DNA of 26,725 bases from Oscillospiraceae bacterium (GTDB taxonomy: Bacteria > Bacillota > Clostridia > Oscillospirales > Ruminococcaceae): NCBI GenBank assembly GCA_902362965.1, contig CABIYQ010000018.1, positions 6,246 through 32,970 of the forward strand, given 5' to 3'. Numbering within the stretch: position 1 is the first letter of the stretch; the number at the start of each line of letters is the position of its first letter. Shown here in pieces: positions 18,966 to 26,725 of the stretch. Under the pieces are notes generated by a model. That model saw only the letters and a program-made list of their open reading frames with translations, made no database searches and was not told the DNA's origin. A program made the position numbers and the translations under genes.

Positions 18966-21900
18966 ATTATTCCTAATTCCTTTGCAAAATCACTTATACT
19001 AAAAGACAGAGTAAAATCTGCTCCAACAAAAAAATAAAGTGCTCCTCCTATTTCAATATTAAAATCATTTTCACTAGATAATGATGAATTAGATGATATT
19101 ATACTAATATCATTTTCCCAGTGTCCACCAGGTGCAGTATATGGATTTTTGTCCGTAAAATTATTATACGCTGTTCTTTTAGCTTCCGCACCTAATCCTA
19201 AACTATCAAAAAATGTTAAACCTATTGAATAATTTCCTGTAACATTTTGTTTACAATCGGATGCAATAACATATTCTTCACGTGCAGGTACAACTAATAA
19301 AGATCCACTTACGAATCCTGAATTTACTTCTGCACCAAATCCACAACCAGCTCCAAATTCAAAACTAGTAGAGTGATAAAATGCTTTACCAATTTTTGCA
19401 GCACCATTAACAGGCATAGTAACATGATTATCGAACCAATTAAGTCCGTTACTAATTTTCGTAAAGATATTTGTATCCTTTTTTTGCAAAGCTTCACGCA
19501 TTTCTGGAGTTAACACTGTAGTAGAAACAGTAGTAGTTGTAGTTTGTGTTGAAAGACCACCTGTAATTGGTGTTCTTTCAGATGGTGGAGCAGTAGTAGT
19601 TTTAACCTGAGATGATTGTGACTTACCAGATTTCAATTCATTAAATCTCTTAACATCTGCCGCACTATTCATTGACATTCTTCTGCCATCTGGCAATGTA
19701 GCATAACTATGCCCACTCGGATCAACATACCTAATCGGATTATTCCTACAGTAAGTATAAAGATTTAAACTAAGCGGATCAGATCTTCTTCCGGCGAATG
19801 CGTCACGGCTAATGAATCTACCTGTACTTGGATTGTAATATCTCGCCCTAAGGTAAACAGTAGCTGTTTCCTTGTCGTAATACTCACCGCAATAACGGAA
19901 TGCATTTGTGTCACTGTTGTCAATATTCTTTTCAACACCAAATGCGTCATATCTATAACTCTTAGTTACTTTACCGTCTTTATCAGTAAGATTTACTACA
20001 TCGCCATGAGCGTTCTGCGTATAGTAAGTATACTCGGACTTATCACCATTCCAATAGTTATACTTCGCAACAAGATTTGTTCCTCTGATATAGCAGTCAG
20101 CCTCGTAGAACTGGTTATCAATTACATCTGCTACTATCTGCTTATTTCCGTCCCAAACATGATTTATTGTTTGACCGTCAACAGTCTTTTCATATCTCAG
20201 ACCGCTTGCATTGTACTTGTAGCTTGCAGTCGTTTCACCGTCAGTAAAACCGATAAGCTGATTCAAACCATTGTATGTGTTTGTTTCGGTTTTACCCTCA
20301 GCAGTCTTTTTGATTTGATTGCCGTTAGCATCATAAGTATAAACTGTCTGCTTAACATTACTGTTCAAATCAAGCGAATTTGATTCTTTTTCAACAGTCT
20401 TTACTTCCTTTTGCAGAAGCGCAGTGTACTTGCCGTTTACTGAATAATCGTAAACAGTTTCATAGCTTTCAGAACCTGTTGCCGTCATCTTAGAACGGTT
20501 TCCATAATCGTCATACTCGTATGAATAGGTATCAGTGTTGTTTCCTTTCTCAACAGATTCCTCTGTCAACCTTTTCAGTCCGTCATACTCATATTCCGTA
20601 GTTTCTATTATACCATTTTCTGTAGTCTTTTTGCAAGCGTCAGAACCATCTAAATAATATGAATATTCGTAGCTTGATATGGTACTATTGCCCTTTTTGT
20701 TAACTAGTTTTACTATCCTATTCGCATTGTTGTAATCATAGGTGGATACTACTCCGTTTGCAAGGGTTTCCGATTTCTTGTTTCCGTTTCTGTCATAGGT
20801 ATATGAAACTGTTTCTTCCCCTGTTTCCTTTACCTTGGTAAGCCTCATTTCACCGTCATATTCATAGCTTGTATATGAATACATCAAAAGATTATTTATT
20901 CCGACTATCTGCTGTCTTGTATACTGCGAAACGCCCTCATAGAAAAATCCCTTGAAGGTTGAATATCCGTCTTTACCTTCGACTTCTTCTGTTTTTCTGC
21001 CTAAATCATCATAAGCATAGTATGTAGTCAAATCATTAGTTACGGCTCTTAAAATCCTGCCCATATTGTCATATTCATACGACTTGCTGACATTCTTTTT
21101 GGAATCTTTAGAGTTTACAGTCTTTGAAGTAAGTACACGGTTTAGTGCGTCATAAGTATTGGTCGTAATATTGCCGTTTGCATCTGTATTCGTCAATACA
21201 TTTCCGTTCAGGTCATATGTTATTGTGCCTGAGTTGTAGCCTGTACTGTCGGTGGTTCTAACTGCCCTCAGCCAGTTATCATACTCATAATTTGTTGTCA
21301 GATATGTGCTGTCATTATCAAAGGACATACCTGTGTACATCTTTATCTGAACTCCGGCGTTGTTGTAGAAATACTTTGAAATATTTTTATCCTTTGAATC
21401 TGTTCCGCTGAGTGTTACCTGTTCCAACAGTCCCATTGCGTTGTACTTATTTTGAGTAATACTGTATTTTTTATCGCTTGAATCCTGCTTCTGAACAGTC
21501 TGTCTTGTCAGAACTATATTACCGTTATTGTCATACTTATTTTCTGTAATCGAATACTTTTCCTTACCGCTGAAAGGAGTATATGTTGTGGTCAACTTAT
21601 TTAAATAACCGTACTCATATTTTGTGGTATTTCTTAATGCGTCGGTCTGTCTTGCAAGCTGTCCGTTTGAGTAATATGCACTTGTTCTCTTGGTCTCGCC
21701 GTTTGTCTTTTCAGTAACAGCATTTCCTCTGAAATCGGCAAGTGTTTCCGTCAAAACCTGTTTTTCAGCAGTGATATAGTTGGTCTTGATTGTTTTAAGT
21801 CCGCTGCATGACTTGGAAGTACAACTGTCAAGAGCTGTATATACATTAAATCCGTGTTTTACAAACTCATATTCCGTAGACGTAAGAATCTGCTTTTCAG

Positions 21901-24900
21901 CTTCTGCCTTCCACTTGAAATATGTTGATTTTTCACGCTGTAATCCGTCATATTCGGTTATGTTTATTGTTTTATCAGGATTGGTTTTCTCTGTAACATT
22001 TCCGTATGCGTCGTACTTAAATGAAGTCACATTTCTGAGTGCGTCAGTCTGCTTTTTAACCGAACCGCTTGGATAATATTCTGTCAGTGTTCCATGACTT
22101 TTGTCTGCTGAATAATTCGGACTATATTCTGCTGTTTTTCTGCTGAGTTTGTCATATTCTGAAATTGTAACAGCAGCAGTTGAACCTGTACCAAAATCCT
22201 TTACCTTGGTCACATTGTTGAACTTATCGTACTCATACTCTTTTACAGCGTAAACGCCTTTAGAAATATCAACGCTTGTCTTTTCTTTAGACACCTGAAG
22301 CTGTGAATTGTACTCATACTCAACACTGTTTACAACTGTGTTTCCGTCTTTAATTGTCTTAGACTTCGGTAGTCCCTTGCCGTTGCCTGATTTGTAATAA
22401 TCATACTCCGTTATGTTACCGACAGGATCGGTTGTCTTTTTGATCAGTCCCACTACTCCGCTTACATAGCTGTCTGCATAGTATTCATGACTTGTTATTG
22501 CATAGCTGCTTTCATGAGCTGCAAGATATGTTATCGGATTAAAATTCTTTGAAGTTACAGTATTTATATCTGCCTGTGAAAGCGGATTCACACTAGTTGC
22601 TTCTTTTAATATTCTAGTTCCGTTTTTGTCATATGCCTTGATTGTCGCATATCCCATTTCGTCAACGGAAGCAATAAGGCTGTTTTTATCGTTGTAATTG
22701 GCTAAAGTATATGTTCCGTCAGGGTTAATAGTTTTAGTCACATTTCCGTTTTCATCACGCTCATACTTGGTAGTATTGCCCATGATGTCAACGCTTTCGG
22801 ACATTTCGTCATACTTGTTCTTTCCGTCAACCATGTTGTAAGTGATTTTATCGACTTCATATGTCTGTCCGTCTGTTTCAACTGTATTTGTCTTTACAGC
22901 ATATTTTTCATCATAGTCATATTTAAAGGTTTTAACAAGCTTATCTCCGTCATATTCCTTTAGACCTGTCTGTTTCTGTCCCTTGTCATAGGTATATTCC
23001 TGCTTCAGTCCTGCGGAATTAATGAGATAATTAACTTCGCCGTGTGACAGATAGTTTATCTGATCCGTTACCTCGTTATAACAATTTGTTATTTTGCAGA
23101 GTCTGCCGTTGCCGTCATATTCGTACTTCTCAGTACCGCCTGATACGCTTGTTGCAGATATTAACTGAAAATCTCCGTTGTACCTGTATGTTACTGTTCT
23201 TCCGGCAGTTGTATCTTCGATTTTAGTAATTCGAGAATGCTCACTATTGCCGTTGTATGTTATTTTGTAGGTTCTGCCTGTGGAATCTGTTACTATTCTC
23301 TGATTGTTACTCATTTCGGAAATTGTAAGAATACTTCCTTCGGCATCCTTTACCCAATCTAACTCGCCTTTGGCAGTAAAATGATATTTTGACTGTGCGG
23401 CATTTGTGATAATGTAGCCGTCTCCGTCTTTCTCCATTTTGCTGTGAGCGTTCAGACACTCAAATCCGTTTCCGCTGCTTTTGAATGTTGTATTCGAACC
23501 GTCAGGCAATACTACCTGATAGTAACCCTCGGCAGGCATTACAATTTTGCTCACATCAATATTGAAGTCCCAGCCTATACCGAAACTTCCTTCTTCTTCG
23601 TTCATTGAGTTATATGTCCTTACGAAATCAGACTTGACACCGGGTGAGGCGATGCTTAAATCTGTGAAAGATTTTGTGTAGTTACCTGTTGCAATATGAA
23701 CACCGTCGCCTATTTCCATACCTTTTCTGTAAAGTGTATAGTCAGGCTCGTCATACGGTCTGAACCATGGGCGGAACCAGTATCTGTCCGATGAGTATCC
23801 GTATGGGAAAATCAGTCCGTTTGGATTGTCAAAATTAAATCTTCTTTGTGTGTTCAGACTTCCGTCCTCGTTGTTTATATATGTTTCGGGGTTGTCCCAT
23901 AAAATAGTCTGTTTGCCGTATGGATAATAGAAAACTATAGAATGATTGCCACTTGAGTATATTGCCTTTTCTCCAGCCGCTTCATTTACATTCCAGTGCT
24001 GTCCGTAAAACAGAATTAATCCGTCTGTCCATAACCCCTCGCAGTCTGCAAGAGTTGTATAGTACCAGTTTTCCGTTACCATCAAAACATCGGCAGAGTT
24101 TGTCATGATAAGCTTATCATAGCTCTGAGCCTGTCCGAAGTTGAATTCTCCTATAATTCCAAGCTGACCGCCGTTAAGGTTTAGCGTTACTCCGTCTAAC
24201 AAGTCAAGATTACTTGTCATAAACGCCATATTTCCGATTATAACCAATTCATGACCGTTCAAATCCAGATTCGTATTGTACAGCCACATTCCCGTTTCGT
24301 TATAGCAATCGCCTGTAAGCTTGATGTTGTAAATATAATTTGCTCCGGGCGTGTAACCGTCAAACTGACTTGCATATCCTGCAAACCAATTGTAGTCTGC
24401 TTCTGTGATAACTCCGTCCTTGTCTTTATCCATGTATTCCTTGAAGTCATCATCGCCTACATAAGAACCGCCGTGATTTTCAAGAATATAATTGTAATCG
24501 TCAGCGTCGATAATTCCATCGCCGTCAATGTCAAGTTCGGATATATATCCATCCTCGCCCTCTTTTTTCTCATAATGATCACGGTCGATAATATCTAAAT
24601 CTTCGGCGTCAATGCTGCCGTCACCGTTCATATCGAAATCGGCAACATAATCTCCTGTTGCCTTGCGAAGTCCGATAAATCCACGAACATATGAAGCGTC
24701 ATTGGCATTTATAACCTCATCACTCCACTGGTCGTTATCATTCTCGTTGTATGTACTGTCACCGGGATAAAGCATTTCCGGATTGTCTGCTGTACCGAAC
24801 TGATATGAACCGTGTCCCATGTTCTTATAGAATCTCGGAAGATATCCGTCACATTCTATTTTTACATTAGTTGACGCTCCGAGTCCTCCTGCCGATACGC

Positions 24901-25297
24901 TGAATGAACCGTCTGCATTTGCATATGCTTCTGCTGCTAAATTCCAATCATTGAAGATGAGGATCTTTACTTTTGAAAGGTCGGAATTTGTACCGTACTG
25001 ACCCACATATCCTGTAATGTTCAGTCCGCTTGCTGCTTTTGACTGTGCCTTTTTTACGGCTTTTGACTTGTTTTCATTTACACTGAAATAGTCTACTTCT
25101 CCAAGTCCTTCGATCGCCGAGTCAAATTCCTGTGCAAGCTCGTCTGCATTCTTTGACAGCTGAATGTCTTTCTTGATCTGATTGATTGTTTCTGAATGAA
25201 CAATACCTTGTGAACTGCCGTCACCGTAAATCATTATCTGACCTACAAACATCAGCGCCAGTGTCCCTGACAGCAGTTTTGATATTAATTTCTTCAA
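18962..25297 (-). CDS. Secreted RHS/YD-repeat polymorphic-toxin-like protein with dockerin-type Ca loops
   Basis: A 2,111-residue protein. The start is TTG at 25297, where GGAGGT lies 7 nt upstream and gives the signal peptide KKLISKLLSGTLALMFVGQ. Residues about 215-300 carry three Ca-binding loops: DMNGDGSIDAEDL, DIDGDGIIDADDY and DKDKDGVITEADY, the dockerin/EF-hand pattern. From about 530 a DUF6531-type entry (GVHIATGNYTKSFTDLSI) precedes some 1,200 residues of YD repeats forming the RHS cocoon shell. The core ends with RYYNPSTGRFISRDAF and D1859-P-S-G, the self-cleavage boundary. The last 250 residues are the variable tip: a Thr-rich linker, then a glycine-rich beta-strand domain (FEFGAGCGFGAE, GLGAEA, IEIGGALYFFVGAD). 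The tip's activity is unknown; membrane insertion is a guess. A coupled small membrane protein follows. Confidence 0.92.
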   Translation of the reverse strand: MKKLISKLLSGTLALMFVGQIMIYGDGSSQGIVHSETINQIKKDIQLSKNADELAQEFDSAIEGLGEVDYFSVNENKSKAVKKAQSKAASGLNITGYVGQYGTNSDLSKVKILIFNDWNLAAEAYANADGSFSVSAGGLGASTNVKIECDGYLPRFYKNMGHGSYQFGTADNPEMLYPGDSTYNENDNDQWSDEVINANDASYVRGFIGLRKATGDYVADFDMNGDGSIDAEDLDIIDRDHYEKKEGEDGYISELDIDGDGIIDADDYNYILENHGGSYVGDDDFKEYMDKDKDGVITEADYNWFAGYASQFDGYTPGANYIYNIKLTGDCYNETGMWLYNTNLDLNGHELVIIGNMAFMTSNLDLLDGVTLNLNGGQLGIIGEFNFGQAQSYDKLIMTNSADVLMVTENWYYTTLADCEGLWTDGLILFYGQHWNVNEAAGEKAIYSSGNHSIVFYYPYGKQTILWDNPETYINNEDGSLNTQRRFNFDNPNGLIFPYGYSSDRYWFRPWFRPYDEPDYTLYRKGMEIGDGVHIATGNYTKSFTDLSIASPGVKSDFVRTYNSMNEEEGSFGIGWDFNIDVSKIVMPAEGYYQVVLPDGSNTTFKSSGNGFECLNAHSKMEKDGDGYIITNAAQSKYHFTAKGELDWVKDAEGSILTISEMSNNQRIVTDSTGRTYKITYNGNSEHSRITKIEDTTAGRTVTYRYNGDFQLISATSVSGGTEKYEYDGNGRLCKITNCYNEVTDQINYLSHGEVNYLINSAGLKQEYTYDKGQKQTGLKEYDGDKLVKTFKYDYDEKYAVKTNTVETDGQTYEVDKITYNMVDGKNKYDEMSESVDIMGNTTKYERDENGNVTKTINPDGTYTLANYNDKNSLIASVDEMGYATIKAYDKNGTRILKEATSVNPLSQADINTVTSKNFNPITYLAAHESSYAITSHEYYADSYVSGVVGLIKKTTDPVGNITEYDYYKSGNGKGLPKSKTIKDGNTVVNSVEYEYNSQLQVSKEKTSVDISKGVYAVKEYEYDKFNNVTKVKDFGTGSTAAVTISEYDKLSRKTAEYSPNYSADKSHGTLTEYYPSGSVKKQTDALRNVTSFKYDAYGNVTEKTNPDKTINITEYDGLQREKSTYFKWKAEAEKQILTSTEYEFVKHGFNVYTALDSCTSKSCSGLKTIKTNYITAEKQVLTETLADFRGNAVTEKTNGETKRTSAYYSNGQLARQTDALRNTTKYEYGYLNKLTTTYTPFSGKEKYSITENKYDNNGNIVLTRQTVQKQDSSDKKYSITQNKYNAMGLLEQVTLSGTDSKDKNISKYFYNNAGVQIKMYTGMSFDNDSTYLTTNYEYDNWLRAVRTTDSTGYNSGTITYDLNGNVLTNTDANGNITTNTYDALNRVLTSKTVNSKDSKKNVSKSYEYDNMGRILRAVTNDLTTYYAYDDLGRKTEEVEGKDGYSTFKGFFYEGVSQYTRQQIVGINNLLMYSYTSYEYDGEMRLTKVKETGEETVSYTYDRNGNKKSETLANGVVSTYDYNNANRIVKLVNKKGNSTISSYEYSYYLDGSDACKKTTENGIIETTEYEYDGLKRLTEESVEKGNNTDTYSYEYDDYGNRSKMTATGSESYETVYDYSVNGKYTALLQKEVKTVEKESNSLDLNSNVKQTVYTYDANGNQIKKTAEGKTETNTYNGLNQLIGFTDGETTASYKYNASGLRYEKTVDGQTINHVWDGNKQIVADVIDNQFYEADCYIRGTNLVAKYNYWNGDKSEYTYYTQNAHGDVVNLTDKDGKVTKSYRYDAFGVEKNIDNSDTNAFRYCGEYYDKETATVYLRARYYNPSTGRFISRDAFAGRRSDPLSLNLYTYCRNNPIRYVDPSGHSYATLPDGRRMSMNSAADVKRFNELKSGKSQSSQVKTTTAPPSERTPITGGLSTQTTTTTVSTTVLTPEMREALQKKDTNIFTKISNGLNWFDNHVTMPVNGAAKIGKAFYHSTSFEFGAGCGFGAEVNSGFVSGSLLVVPAREEYVIASDCKQNVTGNYSIGLTFFDSLGLGAEAKRTAYNNFTDKNPYTAPGGHWENDISIISSNSSLSSENDFNIEIGGALYFFVGADFTLSFSISDFAKELGII

Positions 25298-25382
25298 TGC
25301 TTTTACCTCCGTCAAATATTATGTCACCAATCTAGTTTACAAACTCTGTCGAATCATGTAATATACTGGACGGTTCAATAGT

Positions 25383-25411
25383 ATATTATCATATTATTTA
25401 CAGTACATCAA
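25383..25411 (-). promoter_or_regulatory. Candidate promoter of the RHS locus
   Basis: On the minus strand TTGATG (25411-25406) and TAATAT (25388-25383) with a 17-bp spacer, about 85 bp before the TTG start. The 283-bp upstream gap otherwise holds only AT-rich sequence and the terminator at 25493. Confidence 0.4.
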
Positions 25412-25492
25412 TACATCTGTTAATATTTTGTATAATTTTATATGAATATACAAAATATCAGCATTTATTTGTATATATTCACATATTAATCA

Positions 25493-25527
25493 CAAAAAGA
25501 GAGTACAGAAACTTTTCCGTACTCTCT
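25493..25527 (-). terminator. Intrinsic terminator of the FN3 protein gene
   Basis: On the minus strand AGAGAGTAC (25527-25519) pairs with GTACTCTCT (25506-25498), extended by GAAA/TTTC past one mismatch, and is followed by TTTTTGTG. Confidence 0.8.
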
Positions 25528-25580
25528 AAAGCAAAAAACTTATTTCAATTTTAGGTTTGATATAAAATTCAACAGTATAT

Positions 25581-26411
25581 TTATTGAAGTACCAAATAAA
25601 CTGTTAAATAGCCATTTCCTGCATATTCGTTTGTTACTACAATTTCTCTATTTGCAGATCTTATTATATAATCATCGGATAATCGCTTAACATACAGTTG
25701 ACAATAACTATCTTTTATATCGGATATTTTCAAATCCCACCAGTCACAATACTCATTCATACGACCTAATCCATAAGGAATAAATTCTTTATCTCGTTTA
25801 TGGTAATTACTTACTATAGCATTTAACTCTGTTTCTTTTATTTGCAGCTTAGCAAATATGTAATATCCAATAGCATTATCATAATTTTCATATATGCGTT
25901 CAACATATGAATAATTCAAAAACCGTACGCTATTTGAAAGAATTATGCCTGATAATTCTTCTATCTGTCCTATTTGTTCTTTAGTTTTTTCATCAATTTG
26001 CACTGGTTTTTCCTCATTATTACTCTCTTCGCTTACCTTGATTCTAATTGATTTTACCTTGCTCCATTTTCCATAAACAATTTTAGATTTACCTTTGACT
26101 TTTATCTTCTTATATGCTCTGACTTTAATAAAATATTTTCCGCCCTGTTTTAATCCTGAAATTGTTTTTTGATTCTTTTTAATTTTGTAAGTCTTTGATT
26201 TTTTGAATTTCTTATTCTGTGCTACTTTTACCTTATACCCTGAAACTTTTTTTACTTTCTTAATTTTAATTTTTAGGTTACTTGGTTTAGTAGATTGCAA
26301 TTTGGTTATTTTGGTTTTTGGCAATTTAACGCTCTTAGCTGACGCCGGAATTGTACCTAACATCGTTATTGATAAGGCTAATACTGTTGTTATTGCCGCT
26401 ATTTTTTTCAT
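25581..26411 (-). CDS. Secreted Lys-rich FN3-domain protein
   Basis: A 276-residue protein from the ATG at 26411, 7 nt after AAGGAGGG; the ATG 6 bp earlier is too close to that site. A signal peptide (MKKIAAITTVLALSITMLG..PASA) is followed by a highly basic fibronectin type III-like domain (about residues 35-125: KISGYKVKVAQNKKF-type strand, ISGLKQGGKYFIKVRAY, GKWSKVKSI). This form is frequent in surface proteins of gut Clostridia, where it may bind cell-wall polymers or carbohydrate. The C-terminal 140 residues are an alpha/beta domain without recognised family. It has its own terminator and lies 17 bp after the upstream partial gene, so the two may be co-transcribed. Confidence 0.8.
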   Translation of the reverse strand: MKKIAAITTVLALSITMLGTIPASAKSVKLPKTKITKLQSTKPSNLKIKIKKVKKVSGYKVKVAQNKKFKKSKTYKIKKNQKTISGLKQGGKYFIKVRAYKKIKVKGKSKIVYGKWSKVKSIRIKVSEESNNEEKPVQIDEKTKEQIGQIEELSGIILSNSVRFLNYSYVERIYENYDNAIGYYIFAKLQIKETELNAIVSNYHKRDKEFIPYGLGRMNEYCDWWDLKISDIKDSYCQLYVKRLSDDYIIRSANREIVVTNEYAGNGYLTVYLVLQ

Positions 26412-26428
26412 ATTCATTCCCTCCTTTA

Positions 26429-26725
26429 TTAAAACTTTACTAATCTTGTATTTTGAAGATAATCTAAGATTGATGGTATTGATATAGACATTAAATTTGT
26501 ATAATACATTGTTGTATTTACTTTTTCAGTTTTATATATTAACCATCCTAAAATTTCTCTGTTTTCATCAACAGATGTAAAATTCGGTTCATCTATCGGT
26601 GGATCAGATGTAACATATCCATCACTTGCAACAACAAGCCCAGTAATTTTTTTAGAAAATTCATACGCTATGTTTTCCCAAATGTACTTATAATGTCCTG
26701 CCTCACAACCCAATATTATTAAAGC
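26429..26725 (-). CDS. C-terminal part of a protein cut by the window edge, possibly an RHS-type tip
   Basis: The frame is open to the window end (it reads ALIILGCEAGHYKYIW), so the TTG at 26713 is not the start. The segment hydrophobic-GCEAG followed by NIAYEFSKKITGLVVASDGYV resembles the C-terminal region of caspase-fold or amidase-like domains, where a strand ends in a cysteine and is followed by a helix and VxAxDG. Such ends also occur in tips of YD-repeat proteins. The rest (ILGWLIYKTEK) is beta-rich. The function stays open because the N-terminal part is missing. Confidence 0.6.
   Translation of the reverse strand, partial: ALIILGCEAGHYKYIWENIAYEFSKKITGLVVASDGYVTSDPPIDEPNFTSVDENREILGWLIYKTEKVNTTMYYTNLMSISIPSILDYLQNTRLVKF

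Noticed and set aside
24251..24598. Plus-strand ORF opposite the dockerin-like region of the RHS gene
   Set aside because: Mirror frame of Asp/Gly-rich repeats with no start signal.

Overview
The window is low-GC, AT-rich DNA with Gram-positive style ribosome binding sites (GGAGG, often with TTG or GTG starts) and near-consensus sigma-A promoters. A secreted YD-repeat protein with dockerin-like calcium loops, a lysine-rich FN3 secreted protein and a YLVGEDIPAGEY-type lipoprotein point to a gut or rumen Clostridia, most likely a Ruminococcus-like Oscillospiraceae. This taxonomic call is inference from gene content.

Layout. (1) 1-2255, plus strand: the end of a TPR protein made of near-identical 102-bp repeats, then a lipoprotein gene that appears split into two frames. 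(2) 2302-15986, minus strand: the early operon of a Mu-like transposable phage. In transcription order it holds a Bro-N antirepressor-like gene, small HTH, Cys-rich and membrane genes, a MuA-type DDE transposase, a MuB-type ATPase, about 18 small accessory genes (PAPS-reductase-like, AbrB-like, YopX, Lar-like), a DnaC-like helicase loader with a replisome-organiser C-terminal domain, GemA, and Mor. (3) 16168-17218, plus strand: the lysogeny module, an XRE repressor and an ImmA/IrrE-type metalloprotease. The divergent promoter region has operator dyads, one of which fills the spacer of a perfect early promoter. (4) 17219-17768: a 550-bp noncoding block with two families of repeats. One family looks like the transposase-binding left end of the element (three sites, the outermost beginning TGG). 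The other is an inverted and tandem TAGTTGCTACCCTAA motif. (5) 17769-26725, minus strand: host polymorphic-toxin-like locus with a 2,111-aa secreted RHS/YD protein, a translationally coupled small membrane protein, an orphan tip-like fragment, another membrane protein, an FN3 secreted protein and the C-terminus of a further protein.

How it fits together. The repressor (16168) probably shuts the early promoter at 16078-16106. The antirepressor and ImmA-type protease would relieve it. Transposase and MuB would then replicate the element by transposition, with the phage's own DnaC-like and DnaD-C-like proteins possibly helping to load helicase, and Mor would activate late genes. No late (lysis, head, tail) genes and no right end are visible: directly after Mor come a bidirectional terminator and unrelated plus-strand genes. 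The element is therefore either truncated or rearranged, or its late half lies outside the window.

Most noteworthy: the left-end repeat array, a perfect 13-bp hairpin that buries the ribosome binding site of the metalloprotease, the operator-in-promoter architecture, the replication module inside a Mu-like element, and the dockerin-bearing RHS toxin-like locus. Three small genes (14568-14735, 10718-10876, 6672-6794) were found by reading the minus strand directly.
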